Source: Pseudomonadota bacterium
Lineage (GTDB): Bacteria > Pseudomonadota > Alphaproteobacteria > Acetobacterales > Acetobacteraceae
Assembly (NCBI GenBank): GCA_021846225.1
Contig: JAJZCG010000017.1
Coordinates: 1-39,117 of the forward strand
Length of the DNA stretch: 39,117 nt
Direction of reading: 5' to 3'
The notes beneath the pieces are model-generated. The model was not told where the DNA came from. It did not search any database and saw only the letters and a program-made list of their open reading frames with translations. The position numbers and the translations under genes were made by a program. Positions 17,273 to 24,349 of the stretch are shown here, one piece after another (position 1 is the stretch's first letter; the number at the start of each line of letters is the position of its first letter).

Positions 17273-18427
17273 ATGAACTTCACTTATATGGCCGTCCCTA
17301 AAATCGTGTGTCAGGTGGGCGGCATCGCCCAGCTCGGTACGTTGATGGGCGAACTTGGCGCGCACCGCGTGCTGATTGTTTCAGACCCTGGCGTCGTGGC
17401 CTGCGGTTTTGCAGCACAGGCGGCAGCATCCCTGCGCCAGTCGGGTATCGAGGCCGAGGTTTTCGACAAGGTCGCGGCGGACCCGCCGATGGCCGTGGTG
17501 GAAGCCGCTGTTGCCGCGGCGCGCAGCTTCCGCGCGGATGGCATTGCCGGCCTGGGCGGCGGCAGCTCGCTGGATACGGCGAAGGTCGTCGCGCTGGCGG
17601 CGGCCACCGGCCAACCGATTCATGAGATGACCGGGGTTGACCGCGCCACCGGGCGCCGCCTGCCGCTCATCCAGATCCCGACCACGGCGGGAACCGGCTC
17701 GGAGACGACCTGGGTTTCCGTGCTCACCAGCGCCGGGAATGAAAAGAAGGCGATTTACGCGCCACAGCTCCTGCCGGACATTGCGCTGCTGGATGCCGGG
17801 CTGACCCTTGGCATGCCAAGGCGGATCACCGCCGCCACGGCGCTGGACGCCATGGTTCACGCCATCGAGGCAGCGACGAGCCGGACGCGGAAAAACCCGA
17901 TCTCCGACGGGCTGGCCGGCAAGGCGCTCGCGCTGCTTGGGGCGAACCTGCCACTCGTCATGGACAATCCGGCCGATCTGGCCGCACGCGAGGCGGTCAT
18001 GCTGGGCGCGACGCTGGCGGGCATGGCTTTCATCAACGCCAGCGTCGGCTCAATCCACGCTCTCTCCTACCCGCTGGGCAGCAGGTTCCATATCCCCCAT
18101 GGCCACGGCAACGCGCTCGTGACCGGGCCGGTGCTGCGCTTCAACCTGGCCGCCGCACGGCGGGAATACGCCCATCTGGCGGGGGCGATGATGCCTGAGC
18201 GCGTGTTTGCCTCGGAGGCTGCCGCGGCCACAGCGCTCATTGAGGAAATCGAGCGGCTGTTCCACGCCAGCGGGCTTGAAACCAAACTCTCGCAACTCAA
18301 CGTGAAGGAATCTGACATCCCGCTCATGGCGCAGGAGGTAACAACGGGTATCAGCCGCCTGCTGGCCAACAACCCCGCGGACATGACCAGCGAGGACATA
18401 GCGGCGCTGTATCGGGAGGTGTTTTGA
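17273..18427 (+). CDS. Iron-containing alcohol dehydrogenase, probable omega-hydroxyacid dehydrogenase
   Basis: A 384-residue group III (Fe-dependent) alcohol dehydrogenase. The NAD motif GGGSSLDTAK lies at about 95-104. Metal ligands are recognisable as D192 and H196 (LDAMVHAIEA), H262 (SIHALSYPLG) and H276 (IPHGHGNAL). PTTAGTGSE near 136-144 is the family signature. It starts 18 bp after the acyl-CoA dehydrogenase, and its TGA overlaps the next ATG by one base. In the pathway it would oxidise the hydroxyacid released by the esterase to the oxoacid, a step done by the unrelated zinc-type ChnD in Acinetobacter as I recall. The family is certain, the substrate inferred. Confidence 0.92.
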   Translation: MNFTYMAVPKIVCQVGGIAQLGTLMGELGAHRVLIVSDPGVVACGFAAQAAASLRQSGIEAEVFDKVAADPPMAVVEAAVAAARSFRADGIAGLGGGSSLDTAKVVALAAATGQPIHEMTGVDRATGRRLPLIQIPTTAGTGSETTWVSVLTSAGNEKKAIYAPQLLPDIALLDAGLTLGMPRRITAATALDAMVHAIEAATSRTRKNPISDGLAGKALALLGANLPLVMDNPADLAAREAVMLGATLAGMAFINASVGSIHALSYPLGSRFHIPHGHGNALVTGPVLRFNLAAARREYAHLAGAMMPERVFASEAAAATALIEEIERLFHASGLETKLSQLNVKESDIPLMAQEVTTGISRLLANNPADMTSEDIAALYREVF

Positions 18428-19620
18428 TGGCCGGCGCATTGGAGGGGACAAGGGTCGTCGATCTCAGCCGCGTGCTCGGCGGGCCTTATTGCACCCAACT
18501 TCTCGCCGACCACGGCGCCGAGGTCATCAAGGTTGAGCCGCCGCAAGGCGATGAAACGCGCGGCTGGGGACCGCCGTTCATGGATGGTCTCAGCGCCTAT
18601 TTTTCCGGCGCGAACCGCAACAAACGGTCCATCGCCATTGATCTGGGCAAGGCTGCCGGGCGCGATATCGTGTTCAGGCTTCTGGAAGGCGCGGATGTTC
18701 TGGTGCATAATTTTAAAAGCGGCACCTTGGAGAAATGGGGGCTGGGGTACGAAGCGGTGCTGCGCGAACGCTTCCCGCGGCTGATTTTCTGCCATGTGAC
18801 AGGCTTTGGCGCTGACGGGCCGTTAGGCGGATTTCCGGGGTATGATGCCGTGATACAGGCGATGACCGGGCTGATGAGCATCAACGGCGATCCGCAGCAC
18901 GGACCGCTGCGGATGGGCACACCGATCGTCGACATTGGCACCGGCCTGATTGCCAGCAACGCCATTCTGGCGGCGCTGGTGGAGCGCGGGCGCTCCGGGC
19001 GCGGCCAGGCCATAGAGGTGCCGCTCTACGACAGTGCGCTCAGCATTCTGCATCCGCAGGCGGCCAATGCCCTCATGTCCGGCAAGGTTCCCACCGCGAC
19101 CGGCAACGGGCATCCCAACATCTCGCCTTATGACATGTTCCCCACGCGAACCAAGCCCCTCTACCTTGCCGTGGGAAATAACGGCCAGTTCGCGAAACTC
19201 TGTGAAATTCTCGGGCTGCCGGAGATTCCCCATGATCCGCGGTTCCACGACAATGCGGCGAGATTGACGCATCGCCAGGAAATTACCGCCATTCTTGCCG
19301 CATGCCTTTTGGAGCATACCGCGGAAGAGTTGGAGCCGATGCTGCTTGGCGCTGGCGTGCCGGCCGGCATGGTCCGCAATGTCAGCGAGGCGCTCGAGCA
19401 TCCACACACCCTCCATCGCGGCATGGTGGTGTCAGAGGGAAGCTATCGCGGAACAGGTATCCCGGCGAAATTGAGCCGCACCCCTGGTTCGGTGAAACGT
19501 GCGCCACCGCGATTTGCCGAACATGGCCATGACATTTTGCTGGAGGCCGGATATTCCGATGAAGACATCGATGGTTTTGCCGCCGGTGGCCTGTTGACTC
19601 TTCCGGCATACGAGACGTGA
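18427..19620 (+). CDS. CaiB/BaiF class III CoA transferase
   Basis: A 397-residue family III CoA transferase that would move CoA to a carboxylic acid through an aspartyl-CoA intermediate. The opening is GTRVVDLSRVLGGPYCTQLL, then GAEVIKVEPPQGDETRGWGP. The expected catalytic Asp is D169 in TPIVDIGTGLIA. FPGYDAVIQAMTGLMSINGD and the C-terminal GVPAGMVRNVSEALEHP are also family marks. The ATG at 18427 overlaps the upstream stop (TGATG), so the two are translationally coupled; a TTG just upstream (18424) is unlikely. It supplies the missing activation step between the dicarboxylate made by the ALDH and beta-oxidation. Donor and acceptor are inferred. Confidence 0.92.
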   Translation: MAGALEGTRVVDLSRVLGGPYCTQLLADHGAEVIKVEPPQGDETRGWGPPFMDGLSAYFSGANRNKRSIAIDLGKAAGRDIVFRLLEGADVLVHNFKSGTLEKWGLGYEAVLRERFPRLIFCHVTGFGADGPLGGFPGYDAVIQAMTGLMSINGDPQHGPLRMGTPIVDIGTGLIASNAILAALVERGRSGRGQAIEVPLYDSALSILHPQAANALMSGKVPTATGNGHPNISPYDMFPTRTKPLYLAVGNNGQFAKLCEILGLPEIPHDPRFHDNAARLTHRQEITAILAACLLEHTAEELEPMLLGAGVPAGMVRNVSEALEHPHTLHRGMVVSEGSYRGTGIPAKLSRTPGSVKRAPPRFAEHGHDILLEAGYSDEDIDGFAAGGLLTLPAYET

Positions 19621-19674
19621 AAAGATGCAAGACCGTGATGCCGCATGCCGGCAGGAACACTGGAGGATTGAGAG

Positions 19675-20553
19675 TTGAAAGAGCTTGTTCCACCTGACCT
19701 GATCGGCAACTGGATTCCCGGTGAAAAGACCCTGGACAGCTCGCATCTGAAGTGGAGCGGCATTAGCCTGAAGGGCTACCGGTATGACAAGCTGGAGGTG
19801 CACATCCCCACGATGCGGGACTATATGATTGTCGTCTATCAGCAGGCGCATACCACCATGCGGCGGCGCAACGGAGGCCCGTGGAAATCAGCGACGGTGG
19901 AGCCTGGCGTGATTTCCATACTGACGCGCGCGGAAGAGTCAGTCTGGCAGTGGGACAGCACGATCGACGTGAAACATATCTATCTCAGCCAGGATATCAT
20001 CGATCAGGTGTCATTTCAGGTTTTTGGGAAAAACCTCAAGAATATTGAAATTGAGGATCATGTGCGGTGCATCGACCAGGCCATACCGCATTATCTCATG
20101 TTGCTTGAACAGGAGCTGACAAGTAATGCGCTGGGGGGAAATCTTTACATTGATGCGCTGAAGACCCAGGTGGCGATTCATATATTGCGGCAATATGCCC
20201 GGCTGGAGATAAAGGATCCACGGGATGGAAATCTCGGCGCCTCGCTGCGCAAGACCGTTCTCGAATTTATCGACGAAACATTGGCAGATGACATTCACCT
20301 CGACGATCTGGCAGCTTGTGTTAAGCTCAGCCCTTTTCATTTTGCACGGAAATTCAAGTCTGAATTTGGCGTCAGCGCGCATATTTTCGTCACGCAAAGG
20401 AGAGTCGAGAAGGCCAAGACGTTATTGAAGGAAAAGCGCTTGCCGCTCAAAGCGATCGCATTTGATTGCGGCTTTGCAGACCAGAGCCATTTCAACAAGG
20501 TTTTTAAGAAAGTGATTGGCGTGACGCCGGATGGATACAGAAAGGAAGCATGA
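19675..20553 (+). CDS. AraC/XylS-family transcriptional regulator
   Basis: A 292-residue AraC-type regulator. Two C-terminal helix-turn-helix motifs fill residues 190-290: DDIHLDDLAACVKLSPFHFA then KFKSEFGVSAHIFV, and LPLKAIAFDCGFADQSHFNK then VFKKVIGVTPDGYRK. The N-terminal part (about 1-180) is a sensor domain of unclear type. The start is a TTG at 19675 with GGAGG 8 bases upstream; no better ATG exists in frame near it. It closes the rightward block, 54 bp after the CoA transferase. Acinetobacter chn clusters also carry an AraC-type regulator (ChnR), so a role as pathway activator is plausible but not shown. Confidence 0.9.
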   Translation: MKELVPPDLIGNWIPGEKTLDSSHLKWSGISLKGYRYDKLEVHIPTMRDYMIVVYQQAHTTMRRRNGGPWKSATVEPGVISILTRAEESVWQWDSTIDVKHIYLSQDIIDQVSFQVFGKNLKNIEIEDHVRCIDQAIPHYLMLLEQELTSNALGGNLYIDALKTQVAIHILRQYARLEIKDPRDGNLGASLRKTVLEFIDETLADDIHLDDLAACVKLSPFHFARKFKSEFGVSAHIFVTQRRVEKAKTLLKEKRLPLKAIAFDCGFADQSHFNKVFKKVIGVTPDGYRKEA

Positions 20554-20560
20554 TCGAGCA

Positions 20561-21574
20561 CTAGCAGGCCGCTGAAAAACCTCTTGCTTTAAGACCTGCG
20601 TATCTGATTCCATGGCGCCGGTTGAAGTTTTCGAGGTGTTGAGAGGATCCGTGGAGTTGATCGCCAGCGTGATGGATTTTTCAGCTATGTTCGGCCAGGC
20701 AGCCGGATTCCCAAGGACCGCCCGCTGCGTGTGATCCGTCAGGTGACGGACGAGGCTCTGGCATCGTTGAACGATCTACTTTCAACGCTGTACGCCAAAA
20801 AAGGCCGCCCCTCGATTCCGCCGGAGCAATTGCTGCGTGTGCTGTTGCTGCAGGCGTTTTACAGCATCCGTTCGGAGCGTGAGTTAATGGAGCTGCTCAA
20901 CTATAACTTGCTGTTCCGCTGGTTTGTTGGGCTTTCGGTGGATGATCCGGTCTGGGTGCCGACGGTCTTTTCCAAAAACCGGGACCGCTTGCTGGCGGGT
21001 GACATCGCAGCTGAATTCATGGCTGCGGTGTTGCTTGCATCTGCCGCGAGTCAAGGTCCTGTTGCCGGTTGAGCATTTCTCGGTTGATGAGACGCTGCTC
21101 CAAGCCTGGGCCAGCATGAAGAGCCAGTGTCGCAAGGATGGCACGGCGGCATTTGTGGCGGCGGCGCGCAAGCTCAATGTGACCCCGCATGTGGCGCAAA
21201 ACATCACCACGCATCGCGGCTCGAACATCGACGCGCGAACCACCCGGCACGCGGGCTACCGCGCCAGCCTGGTCATCCGCAAACACATCGAGGAGGCCAA
21301 CGGTTGGATCAAGGAAGCCGCTGGCATGGCGCAGACCAAGCATCACGGCCTGCACCGGGCCGGTTGGATGTTTACCTTCAAAGCGGCGGCTTACAACTTA
21401 ATCAGACGGCCAAAACGGCTGCCGGCAGGATGAATCCGTCCAGAAGGTTCCCAAGACCAGATAAGCAGCCTTGGCGATGTTTAAAGCGCCTGGAAATCCC
21501 CCAAAAGACCACGAAACCTTAGGCTGGGCCAACAAAAATTCCCGCGAGCTAAAGGTTTTTCAGCGACATTCTAG
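20561..21574. mobile_element. Degenerate IS5-family insertion sequence with CTAG target duplication
   Basis: An element of about 1.0 kb (20565-21570) lies between two CTAG tetranucleotides (20561-20564 and 21571-21574), fitting the short YTAR-type duplications of IS5-group elements. Its ends share the inverted repeat CGCTGAAAAACCT (left at 20569 onward, right as AGGTTTTTCAGCG ending near 21565). Inside is a broken transposase. The right-hand CTAG supplies the TAG stop of the neighbouring nitrilase-like gene, so the insertion landed exactly on that stop codon without changing the protein. Confidence 0.82.
20640..21433 (+). pseudogene. IS5-family transposase, frameshifted and internally deleted
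   Basis: The first part reads QRDGFFSYVRPGSRIPKDRP then LRVIRQVTDEALASLN and runs to 21072 in one frame. Near 21035-21045 the frame must shift to continue as VKVLLPVEHFSVDETLLQAW and on to the C-terminus (NVTPHVAQN, DARTTRHAGY, RKHIEEANGWIKE, HGLHRAGWMFTFKAAAYNL). The usual region between ASMKS and the NVTPHVAQN segment, about a hundred residues in intact relatives and holding the second catalytic Asp, is almost entirely absent. The first Asp (FSVDE) and the Glu (IEEANGW) of the DDE set remain. The element cannot move by itself. Confidence 0.85.
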
Positions 21575-22356
21575 ACGTTGGTGTCAAAAAATATCAAGCG
21601 TCCGGCACCCGGCTGCAAAGTAAGGAAGGGCTGAATGCGGGTGCTGCTTGCTCCGGCCTGACCATTCTGGGCGGTAATGCGCCATGCCGTGGCGCCATTC
21701 GCCCCCTTGCCGCCCATATCGCAATGCACATAAACTCCGCCGACCCTTGCCTGCGCCGATGGTCTGCCTATGGCGTTCGTGCCACTGATCTGGACATGGA
21801 TATCCGGCGGGTTAAGGTTATTGGCCTGGAGATACGCGCCAAGGCGGTTATTGTTATAATCCATACAGATATCGAGGCCGATCGTGATGCCGTTGATGGT
21901 GACAACCGGCACGCCCTTGCCTCCATCGTTCTTGGTCTTAAAAGTGCCGTTGATCTGATGGACTCCGTCATCATTGGCCTTGTAAAGCTTCTTCACGATG
22001 TTCCCATTATGCAGAATAGGGCAGACATTATATGTATCTTTGGAAATGATGCCTTTCTTGTAAGCTATGCTGCCGGCGATGAGGATAAGATCCGGCACGC
22101 TGGCGCTGATGCTTTTGAGTTTCTGGTAAATTCTGTGCTTGTCGTCGCGCGAAACAATGCTGGAGCCAGCGCTAAAGTAATATTCCGGCACCACGAGCAT
22201 GCGGCTGAAAGCACCGGCCGTGGCGCGGCCCCTGATCTTGAGCTGCGTATCAGCCTGCAGGGCTATATTTTCCAGATTATCTGCGCGGGTGCTCGTGGTC
22301 GAAGTCCCAAGCGTCACATCACTCATTGTCCAGCATGCGGTCACGAGATTCGGCAC
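21571..22356 (-). CDS. Carbon-nitrogen hydrolase (nitrilase-fold) protein
   Basis: A 261-residue protein with the nitrilase-superfamily triad: Glu 58 in MLVVPEYYFS, Lys about 126 in VKKLYKANDD and Cys 164 in GLDICMDYN. Such enzymes cleave or form amide and nitrile bonds. The middle (LIAGSIAYKKGIISKDTYNV) matches the strand order of the fold. The start is a GTG at 22356 with a strong AAAGGGAGG 5 bases upstream. The stop codon lies in the CTAG duplicated by the adjacent insertion sequence. It is a distant member and no substrate can be named; an amidase acting on a host or phage metabolite is only a guess. Before the insertion it was convergent with the AraC gene. Confidence 0.7.
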   Translation of the reverse strand: MPNLVTACWTMSDVTLGTSTTSTRADNLENIALQADTQLKIRGRATAGAFSRMLVVPEYYFSAGSSIVSRDDKHRIYQKLKSISASVPDLILIAGSIAYKKGIISKDTYNVCPILHNGNIVKKLYKANDDGVHQINGTFKTKNDGGKGVPVVTINGITIGLDICMDYNNNRLGAYLQANNLNPPDIHVQISGTNAIGRPSAQARVGGVYVHCDMGGKGANGATAWRITAQNGQAGASSTRIQPFLTLQPGAGRLIFFDTNV

Positions 22357-22676
22357 CGGCGCCTCCCTTTATAACTGGGCGGAATAATTGGCATAAGGTC
22401 CAGAAGAAGTGAAGCCTGTTTCCGTTGACGAGGAACTAGGAGCCTGTCCTGGTGACGGCTGAATTAGGCTCGAGACGACGCGGCGCGGGATGGTTTTTTG
22501 GCTGGCGCGCATCCGCGCCGCCAAGGCCGAGCTTGAAGCCGAAGCCCGTGCCGCTGAAGCAGCCCGGCCGCCGCCATCAAATCCTGACGGCAGCCCGGCC
22601 GCCATGGCTTCCACCTTGGTTGCGTCGTCAAGGCGACGGATTATGCTGATCGTTCGTTTTGCCAGGCGGCGGAACT
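22357..22676. other. 320-bp stretch without a convincing gene
   Basis: Between the nitrilase-like and HEPN genes. A plus-strand frame (about 22470-22684) reads RIRAAKAELEAEARAAEAAR, which loosely recalls the Ala/Glu-rich segment of IS1182-type transposases, and a minus-strand frame of 103 codons overlaps it. Neither has a good ribosome site or recognisable complete domain. This is probably a decayed mobile-element remnant. Confidence 0.3.
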
Positions 22677-23339
22677 TCAACTGACAACCGGATAATGCGC
22701 CTTACCCCATGCTGTGCCGGGATTGTCCATCATCAAATCCACAAACAGGGGAATGAGGAACGCCAGAATCGCGGCACCATCGTGCACCTGGGCGCGGTTG
22801 ACGCCGCTGTTCCAGGTGGCGCCGCCATGCACCAGCTGGTTGCGCAGCACGTAAAGCCGGTCAAACAGCGTGGTGAGCACGACGCTGGTGTCCTGGCGTA
22901 CCAGCGCCTGGGACAGCCGGCGCTTGGTGGCGGCGAAGCGGTCCTCCCAATCGCCAAAGCCAGGCAGCTGGTTGTGATGGCTCCAGAACGGCTGATAAAC
23001 ATATTTGTTCTCCAGCAGCATCCGGATGGGGCCGGGGAAGCGCGCCCAGATGGTGTCGTAGATGCGGCGCTCAGTATCCAGGTGGACGACCTTGCCAAAA
23101 TAGCTCTCGAACAAGCCGCGCGCGGCGTTTGGCACGGTCTCGCCGCATTCCTCGGAATAGACGGCGTTGAAGGCAATCCAGAGAAAAATGAAGCGGGCGT
23201 CGTCATCATCCACACATTTCTCGGCACGGTCCAGCCAGCTCAGGGCGCGGTGTACCCGCAGGCTGAGGTTCTCGTGGAACCCCTCACGCAAGGCGCGCTG
23301 CTTGGTTTTCAGGGCGGCGAAGTCGGGCGGGGTTTTCAT
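22677..23339 (-). CDS. HEPN-domain protein (Apea-like)
   Basis: A 220-residue, mostly helical protein. The C-terminal helix carries RNQLVH (166-171), the R-x4-H motif of HEPN ribonucleases, in the context LYVLRNQLVHGGATWNSGVN. The N-terminal part has RFIFLWIAFNAVYSEECGE, common in the Apea-type HEPN family found in defence loci. The start at 23339 (MKTPPDF) has GGAG upstream and fits better than the extension to 23381. It is transcribed away from the small-gene and AAA units. HEPN proteins are often RNA-cleaving effectors in abortive-infection or toxin systems; that role here is inferred from the motif. Confidence 0.72.
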   Translation of the reverse strand: MKTPPDFAALKTKQRALREGFHENLSLRVHRALSWLDRAEKCVDDDDARFIFLWIAFNAVYSEECGETVPNAARGLFESYFGKVVHLDTERRIYDTIWARFPGPIRMLLENKYVYQPFWSHHNQLPGFGDWEDRFAATKRRLSQALVRQDTSVVLTTLFDRLYVLRNQLVHGGATWNSGVNRAQVHDGAAILAFLIPLFVDLMMDNPGTAWGKAHYPVVS

Positions 23340-23438
23340 GGCAGGCGCGCTCCGGTGGGGGTGATGCCTGGAGCATAACAAGCTGGCGTCCGCGGGGGCA
23401 AATCCCGCGCGGTATTCCTCGAACGCGTCGCGCCGGAG

Positions 23439-23490
23439 TACGTCCGCATCTGACGTACCGGCGTGTCATCCATTGTGCATGACGTAACCC
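23439..23490 (+). repeat. Duplicated upstream element, copy 1 (TACGTC/GACGTA boxes)
   Basis: First copy of a 52/53-bp element. It opens with the inverted repeat TACGTC-CGCATCT-GACGTA (23439-23457) and ends with a third box in ATGACGTAACCC, 29 bp downstream of the second. It lies 47 bp upstream of the 34-aa gene. The 22 bp on the left differ from copy 2 (23934-23986) at one position only. It is probably a promoter with operator. Confidence 0.7.
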
Positions 23491-23537
23491 GCACGGCGGC
23501 AGCGGCGGGTGGTGCATTTTACTGAAGGAGGTCTCCA

Positions 23538-23642
23538 ATGTTTCGTTTCGTCGGATCCATCGTGGTCAGCGGCTTCGCTCTTTACGGCGTGACCCAATTC
23601 GTGAAGAATCATTTCGTGGCCGCGAAAGAAGCCGAGCAGTAG
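23538..23642 (+). CDS. 34-residue small hydrophobic protein
   Basis: A tiny gene with a near-perfect Shine-Dalgarno (GAAGGAGG) 6 bases upstream of the ATG. The product begins MFRFVGSIVVSGFALYGVTQ and then has a polar tail FVKNHFVAAKEAEQ. The first 20 residues could form one short membrane helix or an amphipathic segment. It is the first gene after copy 1 of the duplicated element and precedes the zinc-ribbon gene by 39 bp. No known family is recognised. The strong ribosome site and dedicated promoter-like element argue that it is real. Confidence 0.6.
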   Translation: MFRFVGSIVVSGFALYGVTQFVKNHFVAAKEAEQ

Positions 23643-23681
23643 GGGCGGCGGAGCAACCTATAAATAGCGAGGAGAATAACC

Positions 23682-23837
23682 ATGGTTGTTCAAAGACCAG
23701 GAGGGCCGTGGTATGTCTGCCGTGATTGTCACCACCTATTTTCCCTTCCCTTCTGGAAGAAAATTTTCCTGAAAACTGGGGAACTTCCTAAGTGTCCGAA
23801 ATGCGGGGGCGGCAGGGTGGTGGTCCCTCATTTCTAG
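23682..23837 (+). CDS. 51-residue zinc-ribbon protein
   Basis: A small protein with two Cys-x-x-Cys knuckles, CRDC (13-16) and CPKC (38-41), separated by a hydrophobic LFSLPFWKKIFLK loop: a minimal zinc ribbon. It opens MVVQRPGGPWYVCRDCHH and ends GGGRVVVPHF. GAGGAG lies 9 bases upstream of the ATG. It follows the 34-aa gene by 39 bp and is probably in the same transcript. Small rubredoxin-like or zinc-ribbon proteins bind nucleic acids or act as adaptors; no function can be assigned here. Confidence 0.68.
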   Translation: MVVQRPGGPWYVCRDCHHLFSLPFWKKIFLKTGELPKCPKCGGGRVVVPHF

Positions 23838-23933
23838 TTTCTCTTTCAAGACGTCTCACTCGATGTACTTGGCAGGAAATTAATTGAACAAGCCATGAGG
23901 CAAAGCCCACACCCCCGAATTTAGTACCCGCAC

Positions 23934-23986
23934 TACGTCCGTATCTGACGTACCGATATGTTATCTATATGCCCATGACGTAACCC
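23934..23986 (+). repeat. Duplicated upstream element, copy 2 (TACGTC/GACGTA boxes)
   Basis: Second copy of the element seen at 23439-23490: TACGTC-CGTATCT-GACGTA followed by a third box in ATGACGTAACCC, 30 bp downstream. The central part has diverged and is one base longer. It lies 96 bp upstream of the 88-aa gene that starts the AAA operon, suggesting shared control of the two units. A further GACGTC occurs at 23850-23855. Confidence 0.7.
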
Positions 23987-24082
23987 ACTCTTCCTCAGCT
24001 CCATCGCGCTCCCACTGGTTTCTGGCCTTAGCCTCGACAGGACAACTCTGTCCGCCGGGCCGGGATATATCAGGAGTTTGCG

Positions 24083-24349
24083 ATGTTCAGAGCCTATGCC
24101 TCGTTTCTGCTGCACCTCACGCCAGAGGTGCAGCGCCGGCTTCCACGCCTGGATTTCCAGGCGACCCAGGCAGTGTTCCGCGCTGCTGTTACCCACAAGG
24201 CCGGCGGTGCGGTTCCCGTCACCGCCCTCATCAAAGGCGAGCACGTTACCATCACCTCCCGCGAGCGCGAGGATGGCGTCGTGATCATCGTCCTAGATCA
24301 CAACCCGGCCGTGCCTGCCTCAATGCCTCGCCTCAACAGGAGCTGCTGA
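24083..24349 (+). CDS. 88-residue small protein coupled to the AAA ATPase
   Basis: An 88-residue protein of no recognised family (opening MFRAYASFLLHLTPEVQRRL). It has a helical N-terminal half (LPRLDFQATQAVFRAAVTH) and a strand-rich C-terminal part (VTALIKGEHVTITSRERED then GVVIIVLDH), suggesting a small alpha-beta fold. AGGAG lies upstream of the ATG. Its TGA shares one base with the ATG of the AAA gene (TGATG), so the two are translationally coupled and probably interact as substrate adaptor or regulator and ATPase. That role is inferred from gene order only. Confidence 0.72.
   Translation: MFRAYASFLLHLTPEVQRRLPRLDFQATQAVFRAAVTHKAGGAVPVTALIKGEHVTITSREREDGVVIIVLDHNPAVPASMPRLNRSC

Noticed and set aside
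22659-23378. 239-codon plus-strand frame opposite the HEPN gene
   Set aside because: The minus strand carries the HEPN motif and family features; the plus frame has no motif or ribosome site.
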